Assembly (NCBI GenBank): GCA_024645245.1
Contig: JAHEBN010000009.1
Span: forward strand, 1-46,182
Length of the DNA stretch: 46,182 nt
From: Jiulongibacter sp.
Lineage (GTDB): Bacteria; Bacteroidota; Bacteroidia; Cytophagales; Spirosomataceae
Direction: 5' to 3'
Under the pieces are notes generated by a model, which saw nothing but the letters and a program-made list of their open reading frames with translations, was not told the origin of the DNA and made no database searches. The translations under genes and the position numbers were made by a program. Of the stretch, positions 8,255-17,000 are shown piece after piece; position 1 is the first letter of the stretch, and every line of letters starts with the position of its first letter.

Positions 8255-8707
8255 ATGCTGATAAAATTATCAATTATCATTGGAGTTTTTATGTTGATGG
8301 AAGGTGCTGCCTGGGCCGCACACAAATACATCATGCACGGTTTCGGCTGGAAATGGCACGAAGATCATCACAATCACCACAGTGGTTTTTTTGAGAAAAA
8401 TGATTATTACGCTTTGGTATTTAGTTTTTTAGCTTCTTCAAGTATAATTTACGGAAATACACATGAGGCATTCTGGTGGCTTACCTGGGCGGGTGTAGGG
8501 ATTACATGCTATGGAGTAGCCTATTTTGTTTTCCACGATTTGATCGTGCATCGTCGAATTAAATTTAAATACAAAGCCCGCACGGAATACATGAAACGTA
8601 TTATGAATGCTCATTTTGTACATCATAAAGTACATACCAAAGAAGGAGCAGAAGCTTTTGGTTTTTTGTTTGCCCCTAAAAAGTACGAAATACGAAAAAA
8701 GAATTAA
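8255..8707 (+). CDS. crtZ: Beta-carotene 3-hydroxylase
   Basis: A 150-residue di-iron membrane hydroxylase that adds 3-hydroxyl groups to the ionone rings of beta-carotene to make zeaxanthin. All four histidine motifs are visible: H23-x4-H28, H35-x-x-H38-H39, H94...H99 and H120-x-x-H123-H124, set among hydrophobic segments (4-20, 52-66, 73-93). The length matches short CrtZ proteins. No other carotenoid gene (crtB, crtI, crtY) is in the window, so the pathway must be elsewhere. The next gene follows after 24 bases on the same strand. Confidence 0.93.
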   Translation: MLIKLSIIIGVFMLMEGAAWAAHKYIMHGFGWKWHEDHHNHHSGFFEKNDYYALVFSFLASSSIIYGNTHEAFWWLTWAGVGITCYGVAYFVFHDLIVHRRIKFKYKARTEYMKRIMNAHFVHHKVHTKEGAEAFGFLFAPKKYEIRKKN

Positions 8708-8731
8708 TTCAACGACCTTTATTCTTCAAAA

Positions 8732-9379
8732 ATGGCAATTTTATTGCTCGGTGCCAGTGGGCGAACGGGAAAGATAATTCTTAAAAAATTAAATGAAAGG
8801 GATGAAAAGCTGACAATATTAGTTCGCAACAAAAACAAATTCAAAGATATACCGGAAAAAGTAAGAGTTATAGAAGGTAATCCTTACCTGAAAGCAGATA
8901 TCCAAAAAGCACTCAATGGGGTTAATTTGGTAATTTCCGCACTCAATCTTTCCCGTGCTAATGATTTCCCCTGGTCGCCACTTCGCAGTCCCAAAGACTT
9001 TTTATCCCATTCGATTACCAACCTCCTTGAATGTTCTGATTCTAAAGATCTTAAAATTGTAGCGATAAGTGCTTTTGGCGTAGGTGATTCCAAAGCTGAA
9101 ATGCCATTTTGGTTCCGCTGGTTGGTTTATAACAGTAATATTAAATTCCCTTATCTTGATCATGAAATTCAGGAGAATTTACTAAAAAATTCGGGAAAAA
9201 ATTTCGTAATAATCAGACCAGTCGGGCTTACAAATGATAAGGAAAAGTCTGAATATCAGGTTTTTACATACCTATCAATTCCAAAACTAACGATAAACCG
9301 TTCAAACCTGGCAGAATTCACCCTTAAGGCAGCAATAGGAAATGAATTCGATCGTAAAGTTGTAGTGATTTCAAGTTAA
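8732..9379 (+). CDS. NAD(P)H-binding atypical short-chain dehydrogenase
   Basis: A 215-residue Rossmann-fold protein of the NAD(P)H-binding (NmrA/BVR-B-like) group. The nucleotide-binding motif GASGRTG is at 7-13; VISALNLSR and VAISAFGVGDSK are the usual later strands, and NFVIIRPVGLTN the late strand-turn. It lacks a classical YxxxK pair, which is normal for this group. Substrate unknown. It probably shares a transcript with crtZ, but a role in carotenoid metabolism is only suggested by position. Confidence 0.82.
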   Translation: MAILLLGASGRTGKIILKKLNERDEKLTILVRNKNKFKDIPEKVRVIEGNPYLKADIQKALNGVNLVISALNLSRANDFPWSPLRSPKDFLSHSITNLLECSDSKDLKIVAISAFGVGDSKAEMPFWFRWLVYNSNIKFPYLDHEIQENLLKNSGKNFVIIRPVGLTNDKEKSEYQVFTYLSIPKLTINRSNLAEFTLKAAIGNEFDRKVVVISS

Positions 9380-9400
9380 TTTCAATATTTATTGAAATTA
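9377..9400. repeat. Perfect AT-rich inverted repeat after the SDR gene
   Basis: TAATTTCAATA and its exact complement (11-base arms, 2-base loop) begin at the stop codon of the SDR gene. It could act as a weak terminator between convergent genes, but there is no T run and no G:C clamp. Confidence 0.45.
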
Positions 9401-9485
9401 TAATTCATTCTATATTTTCAGTCTTTATGGTATATTTAAATAGTATTGTATATTCAATAATTACAACATATTCTGATTATACAAT

Positions 9486-10460
9486 TTATTTCGTACGTTC
9501 AATAGTAAATTGAATTAAATTCCGGAGGGATCTGCGGTAGGAAGTTTCCGGAAAAGTATCCAGAATTTCATTTGCCTCTTCAACATACCGGTGCATTACT
9601 TGTGTGGTATAGGCAATACCACCTGATTTTTTTACAAAATCGATTACCTCTGCCACCTTTGCCGGTTTTTCCGATTCATTTTTAATTAGCTTAATGATAT
9701 GCCTTTTAGTAGAGGAGTCTGTTTTATTCAAGGCATAAATAAGTGGTAAAGTCATTTTCTTTTCCTTAATATCTATACCTGTTGGCTTTCCTATTTCCTC
9801 ATCGCCATAATCAAAAAGGTCGTCTTTAATCTGAAATGCCATCCCGATTTTTTCGCCCAACAGTCTTGCCTTTTCCACTATCTCGGGCTCATCGGTAACC
9901 GAAGAAATACCTACCGAACAGCAGGAAGCGATCAAAGAAGCTGTCTTTTGTCGGATCACATCAAAATAAATATCCTCCGAAATATCCAGTCTACGGGCTT
10001 TCTCGATTTGCAGGAGCTCACCCTCGCTCATCTCGCGTATTGCCTTTGAAATAAGCTTGAGAGCCAGAAAATCTTCATTATCTACTGCCAGTAACATTCC
10101 TCGTGATAAGAGATAATCTCCTACCAAAACAGCAATTTTATTTTTCCATAAGGCATTAATTGAGAAAAAACCCCTACGGTAATTGCTATCGTCTACCACA
10201 TCATCATGCACCAGAGTGGCAGTATGCAAAAGCTCAATCATAGCCGCACCCCGATAAGTGGCTTCGTTTATTTCGCCCTTTAATCCAGCCGAGAGAAACA
10301 CAAACATGGGTCTTATTTGCTTTCCTTTTCGATGAATAATGTATTTCATTATCTGATCCAAAAGCATTACGTTAGTCTTCATCGACTGGCGAAACTTCTG
10401 TTCGAAGGCTGTCATCTCCGCCAGAATCGGAGCCTGAATATCTTTAATGTTTAGTGTCAT
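9486..10460 (-). CDS. Long-chain trans-polyprenyl diphosphate synthase
   Basis: A 324-residue trans-prenyltransferase that extends farnesyl or geranyl diphosphate with IPP. The two aspartate-rich motifs are DDVVD (86-90) and DDLFD (213-217), with KGKQIRP (45-51) binding IPP and GKPTGIDIKEKKMTLP after the second motif. The residue five before the first motif is Ala, the small residue associated with long products, and the overall sequence resembles octaprenyl/heptaprenyl synthases. In this phylum the product most likely forms the menaquinone side chain (inference). The gene stands alone and ends facing the SDR gene. Confidence 0.93.
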   Translation of the reverse strand: MTLNIKDIQAPILAEMTAFEQKFRQSMKTNVMLLDQIMKYIIHRKGKQIRPMFVFLSAGLKGEINEATYRGAAMIELLHTATLVHDDVVDDSNYRRGFFSINALWKNKIAVLVGDYLLSRGMLLAVDNEDFLALKLISKAIREMSEGELLQIEKARRLDISEDIYFDVIRQKTASLIASCCSVGISSVTDEPEIVEKARLLGEKIGMAFQIKDDLFDYGDEEIGKPTGIDIKEKKMTLPLIYALNKTDSSTKRHIIKLIKNESEKPAKVAEVIDFVKKSGGIAYTTQVMHRYVEEANEILDTFPETSYRRSLRNLIQFTIERTK

Positions 10461-10629
10461 CTGGATGTTATATCCGGCTAGCTAGCTGTTTTTAAAAGAT
10501 TTCTAATACAATTCTACAATTCTTAAACTTTAAATTGCTTGATGAAGTTTTTTTTGCCAAGTTTATCACTAAGAAGTACAAATATATTTCAAATTAAGTC
10601 AACTTTTAACTTTATACATAAAACTCTGA

Positions 10630-11544
10630 ATGAAAGCATTGGTTTTAGGAGGCGGCTCTTTGAAGGGGGCCTGGCAAGTTGGAGCCATACAGGCCGTATT
10701 AGAAAGTGGATTTAAACCTGATATGATTTATGGAATTTCAGCCGGAGCTTTAAATGCTACCTTTATGGTGAACGAAGCCGGGCATCAATTCGAAAAGAAT
10801 AAAAAAATAGACTGGGACATTGTCAATAAAAAACTCATTTCGTTTTGGATCGAAAACATTACAAAACCCACTGATATCGGAATTCTTAAATCGAAATGGC
10901 AGCTGGGAATTGAAACCTTACTTAGCCGTTTCGATGGCCTGTTGGACACTAATCCGCTATATGAAAAACTGAATAAGTATATCGACCTTACTACACTGAG
11001 AAGAAGCCCAATATTACTTAAAGTAGGAGCAGTAAATATAAATACCGGCGAAATGTATTATGCCGACCCACTCGAACAGTATTTTATTGATTTCGTAAGA
11101 GCTAGTAGTTCCATTCCTTTACTTATGCCAGTTGTACAAATAGGAGGTGACCATCGCAAAGCCTACCTCGATGGTGGACTCCGCGAGGTAGTACCGATTA
11201 AAAAAGCCATTGAAGACGGGGCTACTGAGATCATAGCGATAGCTACTCATCCCAAACACAGGGATATGGACGCAATAAATTACCGCTCGTTTTTCTCTAT
11301 GATAGATAGAATAAAAGACATTTCAATCAGTCAGTTTGAAAATAATGATATTGAATGGGCAGAAAAACACCAGGAAAATTGGTTAAACCTGGCAGGATTC
11401 AGCATCAACAAAAAGCTAAGTTTAAAAATTATCAGACCTCACAATCCTCTGAATATTCACCTCACCGAATTCAATTCAAAAAACATCAAAGATTTAATTA
11501 TTGATGGATACGAACATGGTTATAACAGCTTTCATGCCGATTAA
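10630..11544 (+). CDS. Patatin-like phospholipase
   Basis: A 304-residue serine acyl hydrolase with the patatin signature: oxyanion glycine-rich loop GGGSLKGAWQVG (7-18), nucleophile Ser37 in GISAG (35-39), and Asp181 in DGG forming the Ser-Asp dyad. No signal peptide or barrel domain is present, so it is probably cytoplasmic, unlike PlpD-type two-domain versions. Substrate is likely a glycerophospholipid or lipid ester. Its TAA overlaps the stop codon of the convergent MFS gene within a shared TTAA. Confidence 0.9.
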   Translation: MKALVLGGGSLKGAWQVGAIQAVLESGFKPDMIYGISAGALNATFMVNEAGHQFEKNKKIDWDIVNKKLISFWIENITKPTDIGILKSKWQLGIETLLSRFDGLLDTNPLYEKLNKYIDLTTLRRSPILLKVGAVNINTGEMYYADPLEQYFIDFVRASSSIPLLMPVVQIGGDHRKAYLDGGLREVVPIKKAIEDGATEIIAIATHPKHRDMDAINYRSFFSMIDRIKDISISQFENNDIEWAEKHQENWLNLAGFSINKKLSLKIIRPHNPLNIHLTEFNSKNIKDLIIDGYEHGYNSFHAD

Positions 11545-12701
11545 AAAAGTTTTACGCGTGTGGCCAGAAATGACCACATAATTGCTAACAAAACGCACAA
11601 GCTCATGGCAAGCTGTAAACTGCTTGCTTCGGAAACAAAACCGATTAGCACCGGACCAAAAAGGAAGCCACCCATAGCAAATGTATTCATAAGGGCAAGC
11701 CCTTTCCCTTTCCCCATACCTGGTACACGTGAGGCACTTGCATACAATATCGGTGCTTCGCAGCTTACACCTGCTCCCACCAGAGCAAAACCCAAAATGG
11801 CTGTCCAGGTGTATGGAAATACCAATGCAATGAGCAAACCCGATATAGTCACCATTCCTCCGTAAATTAAAATTTTATTTGCACCGATTTTAGGTATTAA
11901 ACTATCGCCAAAAAACCGGCCCAAGGCCATAAAAAAGGAATATCCGGCAAGACCCCAGCCTACGTAATATGGGCTGGTATTTACCACATCACGCATATAT
12001 ACTGAGGTCCAATCGGCCATGGTGCCTTCCGTAATATTACCGCACATAGCAATAATGATAATTATTAGTAATGGACCTTTGGGTAATTGAAGTCTGGTTT
12101 TTTCGCCTTTTTCATCTGTGCCTTCTTCCGCAATAGCCATTACCTGTTTTTTTATTATAGCCGCCAAAATCAAAATAAATGTTCCGGCCCCAATCATATA
12201 AAGGCCCGGTACTGCACCCAGCCCTCGTGCAAAACTGGCAAGTATCGAACTGATCATCAGGCCAATGCTAAACATCCCGTGACAAGTGGACATGATGTTG
12301 ATTGCAAAACTTTTTTCAATGTATGTGACTGCCGAATTCATGGAAACATTTATAATTGCAATGCTTGATCCACAAAAAAATAAAGCCAGTGGTAACATGA
12401 ATACCAGGTTCATATTAAGTGGTATCATGAATGCAAACCCAATCATGATCATGCCCAATAAAGTGCTTTTTCTGGCACCCAACCTGGTTACTAAAATAGC
12501 TCCGAGTGCATTCATAATCATACTACCAGCCGGCATACACAAGAGCATGAGGCCCAGTTCAGCATCATTGAGATTAAACTTTTCTTTTACATGGGGAATA
12601 AATGTAGCCCAGCTTCCGAATAAGAAGCCTAATGCAAAAAAAGCCATTCCCAATGAGAGGCTTTGTTTGTTTCGTAAGAAATCCCATGTCAAATGTTTCA
12701 A
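11541..12701 (-). CDS. MFS transporter
   Basis: A 386-residue inner-membrane protein with about twelve hydrophobic segments. It resembles the YbjJ/FucP-like branch of the major facilitator superfamily; the loop LVTRLGARKSTLLG after the second segment is the family's motif A region in divergent form. The transported compound is not apparent, and no neighbouring gene points to one. It shares 4 bases at its 3' end with the patatin gene. Confidence 0.85.
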   Translation of the reverse strand: MKHLTWDFLRNKQSLSLGMAFFALGFLFGSWATFIPHVKEKFNLNDAELGLMLLCMPAGSMIMNALGAILVTRLGARKSTLLGMIMIGFAFMIPLNMNLVFMLPLALFFCGSSIAIINVSMNSAVTYIEKSFAINIMSTCHGMFSIGLMISSILASFARGLGAVPGLYMIGAGTFILILAAIIKKQVMAIAEEGTDEKGEKTRLQLPKGPLLIIIIIAMCGNITEGTMADWTSVYMRDVVNTSPYYVGWGLAGYSFFMALGRFFGDSLIPKIGANKILIYGGMVTISGLLIALVFPYTWTAILGFALVGAGVSCEAPILYASASRVPGMGKGKGLALMNTFAMGGFLFGPVLIGFVSEASSLQLAMSLCVLLAIMWSFLATRVKLF

Positions 12702-12735
12702 GTAATTACTTTTTCAATGTTTTAATAAGTACATG

Positions 12736-12743
12736 CAAAAATA
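12736..12743 (-). promoter_or_regulatory. Candidate -7 element (TATTTTTG) for the MFS gene
   Basis: Perfect TAnnTTTG on the minus strand, 34 bases before the ATG at 12701. The -33 box is not recognisable. Confidence 0.35.
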
Positions 12744-12799
12744 GCCCTGCTTTCCTTTATTTTGAATACCCCTTGAAAGATATCCCAAACTAAGCAAAA

Positions 12800-13384
12800 T
12801 TAATACTCCTTAAATTCTATCCAGGGCAACAAAGCATCATATACCTTATGAATTGGCAATCCCATCACTGTATAAAAGGAACCTTGAATACGGGTAATTC
12901 CTACCATACCGATAAAATCCTGGATCCCGTATGCCCCTGCTTTGTCAAATGGTTTGCAGCTTTTAATGTAAAAATTTAATTCTTCATCGGTTAATACTTT
13001 AAAAGTAACCTCTGAGGTATCGCTAAATTTAAGTATTGAATCACCTCCTCCAATTGCAACTCCGGTAATCACTTTATGACTCTTTCCGCTTATTTTTTTC
13101 AGCATTACCCTAGCCTCATCTTCATCGGCAGGTTTATTTATAATTTCTCCATTCACCACAACCACGGTGTCGGCACATAAAACCAAAGAATCCGAACACT
13201 CTATTTCAAATTCGGCTAATTTTTGGGTGGCCAGAAACAAAGGCACTTCGTTTACGGGCATACTTATTGAAAAATCTTCGGAAGTGGGCTTCACCATTTG
13301 CACAAAAGGAAACCCAGCATTTTGTAGTATTTCTTTTCTACGTGGAGAATTAGACGCAAGAATTAATCTTTTTGATAAGTACAT
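12800..13384 (-). CDS. maf: Maf family nucleoside triphosphate pyrophosphatase
   Basis: A 194-residue protein of the Maf/YhdE type, which hydrolyses dTTP/UTP or modified nucleotides to monophosphates (house-cleaning) and in some bacteria affects septation. Motifs: SNSPRR at 11-16, ADT at 71-73 with the catalytic Asp, NKPADEDEAR near 83-92, and KPFDKAGAYGIQ. The last motif and overall form fit the dTTP/UTP subfamily. In many Bacteroidota maf sits with kdsC-like genes; here it is alone, divergent from marR. Confidence 0.94.
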   Translation of the reverse strand: MYLSKRLILASNSPRRKEILQNAGFPFVQMVKPTSEDFSISMPVNEVPLFLATQKLAEFEIECSDSLVLCADTVVVVNGEIINKPADEDEARVMLKKISGKSHKVITGVAIGGGDSILKFSDTSEVTFKVLTDEELNFYIKSCKPFDKAGAYGIQDFIGMVGITRIQGSFYTVMGLPIHKVYDALLPWIEFKEY

Positions 13385-13415
13385 AAGAAAAAATAGTTAT
13401 TCGAAACCTTTGGCA

Positions 13416-13423
13416 CAAAAATA
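13416..13423 (-). promoter_or_regulatory. Candidate -7 element (TATTTTTG) for maf
   Basis: Perfect TAnnTTTG on the minus strand, 31 bases before the maf ATG. It lies 7 bases from the palindrome at 13431-13455, so a protein bound there could affect maf too. Confidence 0.4.
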
Positions 13424-13430
13424 GAGTTTG

Positions 13431-13455
13431 ATATACAAGTGTAAATAATGTATAT
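13431..13455. promoter_or_regulatory. Candidate MarR operator (inverted repeat ATATAC-N13-GTATAT)
   Basis: An exact 6-base inverted repeat with a 13-base spacer, flanked by TTG on the left and ACAA on the right, sits 29 bases before the marR ATG and between the divergent maf and marR genes. MarR proteins commonly repress their own promoters through such palindromes. No experimental site is known to me. Confidence 0.4.
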
Positions 13456-13483
13456 ACAATCATTTCAATTAAAGTTCAAAGTT

Positions 13484-13942
13484 ATGAGTTTAGAAACAGA
13501 TATTAAACAGACAAAGCCATTTAAAAGTCAAATTGAAAAAACGTATGTCAATCTGATGTTTACCAGCAATTGGGCTGTGGATAAGCAGCACACCTTATTT
13601 AAGAAATATGGCTTGACTATTCAACAATATAATGTTTTACGCATTTTGAACGGTCATTATCCAGCTCCCATTACCATCAACGGAATTATAGACAGAATGC
13701 TCGATAAAATGTCGAATGCGTCACGTCTGGTCGATAAGCTTTTACAAAAAAAATTCGCAGTCCGGACTACCCGGACAGACGACAGAAGGGCTTGCGACGT
13801 TATTATCACCGACGAAGGCATTAATATTCTCGAAAAGGTAAATACCGAGTTGCAAATAATGAACAAAGAAATTACCGGAATAAATGAAAAAGAGCTGGAG
13901 CAATTAAATTTTTTATTGGACAAATTTCGAGATAGCAATTAA
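13484..13942 (+). CDS. MarR family transcriptional regulator
   Basis: A 152-residue winged-helix regulator. The HTH lies around residues 62-88 (ITINGIIDRMLDKMSNASRLVDKL), and the wing carries the family signature DDRRACD at 99-105 with the usual D-x-R-x-x-x-D pattern. I use the ATG at 13484 (MSLETDIK), not the upstream 13448, which lies in the putative operator. It is followed after 6 bases by the lipoprotein hydrolase, so that gene is the likely target. The inducing ligand is unknown; many relatives sense phenolics or oxidants. Confidence 0.9.
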   Translation: MSLETDIKQTKPFKSQIEKTYVNLMFTSNWAVDKQHTLFKKYGLTIQQYNVLRILNGHYPAPITINGIIDRMLDKMSNASRLVDKLLQKKFAVRTTRTDDRRACDVIITDEGINILEKVNTELQIMNKEITGINEKELEQLNFLLDKFRDSN

Positions 13943-13948
13943 TATTTC

Positions 13949-15154
13949 ATGAAAAAAGAATTTCGCGTTCCACATTTATACCTGTTAATTGTCATTCTAT
14001 TTGTCTTTAATCAAAGCTGTAAGTCAGATAAAGATCCCAATCCGGGTGAAAATCTTTTTATATCTGCCGAAGATAAAGGCAGTGTAAGCAAGCAAGAATT
14101 TAGTTCAAGCCTTAATCAGGCATTGGGCCCTAATTCCAATCAGATATCGCCATTTATACAATTTGGCTACGAGAAATACCGGATTATATATAAAACAACC
14201 AATACCGATGGCACGAAAATAAACGCGTCAGGAGCACTATTTGTACCTTTAGATAACACCCAACCAATGGCATTAGCCAGCTTGCAACATGGTACTATCA
14301 ATAATGAAGCAGATGCCCCATCTTATTTCAATCAGCAAAGTGAAGGTATTCTGGGTGCGTTTTTAGCTTCAACCGGAATTATTACAGCAATGCCCGACTA
14401 TATCGGATATGGGGAGTCCAAAGATCTGGAGCATCCCTATGAAACCCGTCAGGGGCTTTCACAACCTACTGTTGATTTTTTATTGGCCGTAAAGCAATTT
14501 ATTAACTCTAAATCATTGAACTGGAACGGAAATCTGATGTTGAGTGGCTATAGTGAAGGCGGCTATGCCAATATGGCCACCCAAAAACTCATTGAAAGTA
14601 ACTATAACGAAAACTTTAAATTAGTGGCTTCGGTTTCCGGTGCAGGGGCTTATAATAAATCTGCCAGTTTCGAATATTTGCTAAAGAATGGTACCACCGG
14701 TAATACCACATACAATCGATCCTATATTTGGGTTATCCTGAATTATAATCGTATTTACGGACTAAACAGGCCCATGACATATTATTTTAAGGAGCCTTGG
14801 GCAAGCGAGATTACCCAAAATGGGAAAAATGTAAGTATTGATTTAAGCCTGGGGGAAATAATTACAGATGAATTTAAGGATGGAATACTTTCAAAAACAG
14901 ACACACAGCTACTCAACGCCATAAAAGATAATGATATATATGACTGGAAACCTTCCACAATAACACGGCTATATCATGGCACTGCAGATAACTATGTGCC
15001 ATATCTAAATACCCAAACCGCATTCGATGCTATGAAAAAAAGAGGATCAGAAAATGTAAGCCTTTATGCCATTGAAGGTGGTGACCATGGAAGCAGTATT
15101 TCAGATTATATTTTTGGAACGTTCGAGTTGTTTACTGTAAGTAAAAACCTTTAA
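13949..15154 (+). CDS. Lipoprotein alpha/beta hydrolase (secretory lipase-like)
   Basis: The N-terminus has a hydrophobic segment and FNQSC, so C24 is a probable lipidation site. The mature 378 residues form an alpha/beta hydrolase with nucleophile Ser202 in GYSEGG, a candidate Asp347 in GTADNYVP, and His380 in GGDHGS, in the order expected for a catalytic triad. The layout recalls secreted lipases and esterases of the LIP type; the substrate is unknown. It lies directly behind marR, probably in one transcript controlled by it. Confidence 0.85.
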   Translation: MKKEFRVPHLYLLIVILFVFNQSCKSDKDPNPGENLFISAEDKGSVSKQEFSSSLNQALGPNSNQISPFIQFGYEKYRIIYKTTNTDGTKINASGALFVPLDNTQPMALASLQHGTINNEADAPSYFNQQSEGILGAFLASTGIITAMPDYIGYGESKDLEHPYETRQGLSQPTVDFLLAVKQFINSKSLNWNGNLMLSGYSEGGYANMATQKLIESNYNENFKLVASVSGAGAYNKSASFEYLLKNGTTGNTTYNRSYIWVILNYNRIYGLNRPMTYYFKEPWASEITQNGKNVSIDLSLGEIITDEFKDGILSKTDTQLLNAIKDNDIYDWKPSTITRLYHGTADNYVPYLNTQTAFDAMKKRGSENVSLYAIEGGDHGSSISDYIFGTFELFTVSKNL

Positions 15155-15164
15155 TTTTTGTAAT

Positions 15165-15195
15165 TTGCTCTTTCAGTCTGTAAGTTTTACTTTTG
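15165..15195 (+). promoter_or_regulatory. Promoter for the Dabb-propeller pair
   Basis: TTG (15165-15167), 20 bases, then TACTTTTG (15188-15195): both Bacteroidota primary sigma elements with good spacing, 21 bases before the ATG at 15217. This argues against translation starting further upstream. Confidence 0.55.
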
Positions 15196-15216
15196 CTGAA
15201 AATAAAAATAACCCCA

Positions 15217-15537
15217 ATGCCCGTACAAAAAACAGGATTTACCCATACCGTTTTCTTTTGGCTTAAAAATCCCGAAAACACTTCAGATAGGGAAGCTCTT
15301 CAAGCTGGATTACTAAAATTAGCCCAAATTGACCTGATTCAAGAAGCTTTTGTAGGAAAAGTAGCTGACACAAACAGAGAAGTAATAGATAGTACCTACG
15401 ATTTCTCCATTACCTTCCTTTTTGCTAATTCAGAAAATCAGGAAGCTTATCAAACCAATGCCGATCATTACACTTTTATAGATAACTGCTCACATTTGTG
15501 GAAAAAAGTTCAGGTTTACGATGCAATTAGTCTTTAG
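15217..15537 (+). CDS. Dabb (stress-responsive A/B barrel) family protein
   Basis: A 106-residue small dimeric ferredoxin-like barrel protein. Features are the opening FTHTVFFWLKN with its His on the first strand, the middle IQEAFVGKVAD, and the tail HYTFIDNCSHLWKKVQVYDA. Biochemical roles in the family range from polyketide cyclase to unknown stress functions. I start at the ATG at 15217 because an upstream TTG (15193) overlaps the promoter. The next gene starts 3 bases after its stop. Confidence 0.85.
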   Translation: MPVQKTGFTHTVFFWLKNPENTSDREALQAGLLKLAQIDLIQEAFVGKVADTNREVIDSTYDFSITFLFANSENQEAYQTNADHYTFIDNCSHLWKKVQVYDAISL

Positions 15538-15540
15538 TAA

Positions 15541-16839
15541 ATGAGATACCTTTTGATAAAAGTAAGTTGCCTGTTGTTGCTTACAACTCCTGCCTTGGCT
15601 CAAAATATAACTTTTGATGCAAAAGGAATGCTTTTTCTTACCGACTCAGATATGTCACCATTCGCCATTATGGACGGTAATCTGAGGAAAGTAAGTGGAA
15701 CAGAAGATAAGGTTTCTACCTTTACTTTTCCTTTACACTATGGAGCCGGCGATCAAATACAGTCCGACTTTGCCTCCAATTCTTTATTTTCGGGAAACAA
15801 AGAAGTAAGTATTACATCGGATCAAAAAATCGCCTATTTGCTGGAAAGCAAAGGAGAGGTACCAAAAGAGGTAAATAATTATGAAGATATTTATGCCGAT
15901 TTTCCGGATGGTCAGTACGTTACTGTTGCCGATATTACCAATTTAAAAAAGCCAAAATCACTATATCGGTTTCCGGTAGCAGCTAACCCCACCAATTTGC
16001 AGTTAGACCCATCCAATGAATACCTGGCCGTTACCTGTGACGCTTACAATAAAGAAATTCAGATATTTGAATTGGATAAAACAGGTAAGCCAATCCGGAT
16101 TATAAAGAAACCGGCAAATCTGACGCCAGGACGAATAACGGATCTGGTGTGGCATCCAAGCGGAGATTTTCTGGTATATCTAAATTCCGACACCCAGGAG
16201 TTAGGAATAATTAAAGCCATGAAGGATGGCCCAACAGGTCAAATTTTTCGATTAGATTTATTCGGAAACACCTTAAAAATCGGAGGAAACCCCAAGATGG
16301 GAATTTTCACTCCGGATGGTCGTTATTTTTTACTTCTGGACTCTAAAAAAGAAATTTCAGATGAAAGCAACAGTCAAAAGGGAGAATTATATGTTGTAAA
16401 ATTGAATCTGGACAGCCCGGAAGGAAATCATTATCTTTTATCAAAAGCAGAAGTAGACGAAAATCCAATTGGTATAGCAATACATCCGGAAGGTAATTTC
16501 ATATTGGTCAATAATATAAAAAGGTCCTTTTATCCACCTGAGAAATCGAATGTAAGTGCACAGGCATCAGTATCAGTGCTTTCACTTAATTTCGACGGAA
16601 GTATTCAAAAACTAGAAGACCAGCCAATTGAAGGCGTTTTCCCCTCCGCTGTTGTATTTGATAAAACCGGAAATAATGTTGCTGTTGCCATATCTCAATA
16701 CCTTACATTTGGTTATTCATTCGGGGGCATTGAATTTTTCAGATTTAATAGTAAAGCAAAAAAACACCTGGAAGTGCAAAGAGGTAAAATATATGTCCCT
16801 ACCGGAATTCATGGCTTAAAGTCAATAAATACTTACTAA
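15541..16839 (+). CDS. Exported beta-propeller protein (YncE/lactonase-like)
   Basis: A 432-residue protein with signal peptide MRYLLIKVSCLLLLTTPALAQ. Repeated units such as PTNLQLDPSNEYLAVTC, RITDLVWHPSGDFLVYL, PIGIAIHPEGNFILVNN and PSAVVFDKTGNNVAVAI are WD40/YVTN-like blades, about six or seven in all. It could be a periplasmic binding or scaffolding protein; catalytic residues of 6-phosphogluconolactonase are not evident. It follows the Dabb gene by 3 bases. Confidence 0.78.
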   Translation: MRYLLIKVSCLLLLTTPALAQNITFDAKGMLFLTDSDMSPFAIMDGNLRKVSGTEDKVSTFTFPLHYGAGDQIQSDFASNSLFSGNKEVSITSDQKIAYLLESKGEVPKEVNNYEDIYADFPDGQYVTVADITNLKKPKSLYRFPVAANPTNLQLDPSNEYLAVTCDAYNKEIQIFELDKTGKPIRIIKKPANLTPGRITDLVWHPSGDFLVYLNSDTQELGIIKAMKDGPTGQIFRLDLFGNTLKIGGNPKMGIFTPDGRYFLLLDSKKEISDESNSQKGELYVVKLNLDSPEGNHYLLSKAEVDENPIGIAIHPEGNFILVNNIKRSFYPPEKSNVSAQASVSVLSLNFDGSIQKLEDQPIEGVFPSAVVFDKTGNNVAVAISQYLTFGYSFGGIEFFRFNSKAKKHLEVQRGKIYVPTGIHGLKSINTY

Positions 16840-17000
16840 AAGAATACACCAATTCTTAAGAAATTATATCTTTTCGACTTCGCATTTAGGCTTTTCTTTT
16901 ATAAAATATCTTTTTTTATCTTATTCCGACCTATAGGCTTACCCATTAGACTTCAAAAAAAAGAATAAATGCCTATATTTATTAAATTTTTTTAATAAAA

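Noticed and set aside
10477-10486. GCTAGCTAGC palindrome upstream of the polyprenyl synthase
   Set aside because: A 10-base self-complementary run without second copy or promoter context; could be chance.
16840-16857. Terminator hairpin AAGAAT/ATTCTT after the propeller gene
   Set aside because: Only 6 A/T-rich pairs and no following T run, too weak to call.
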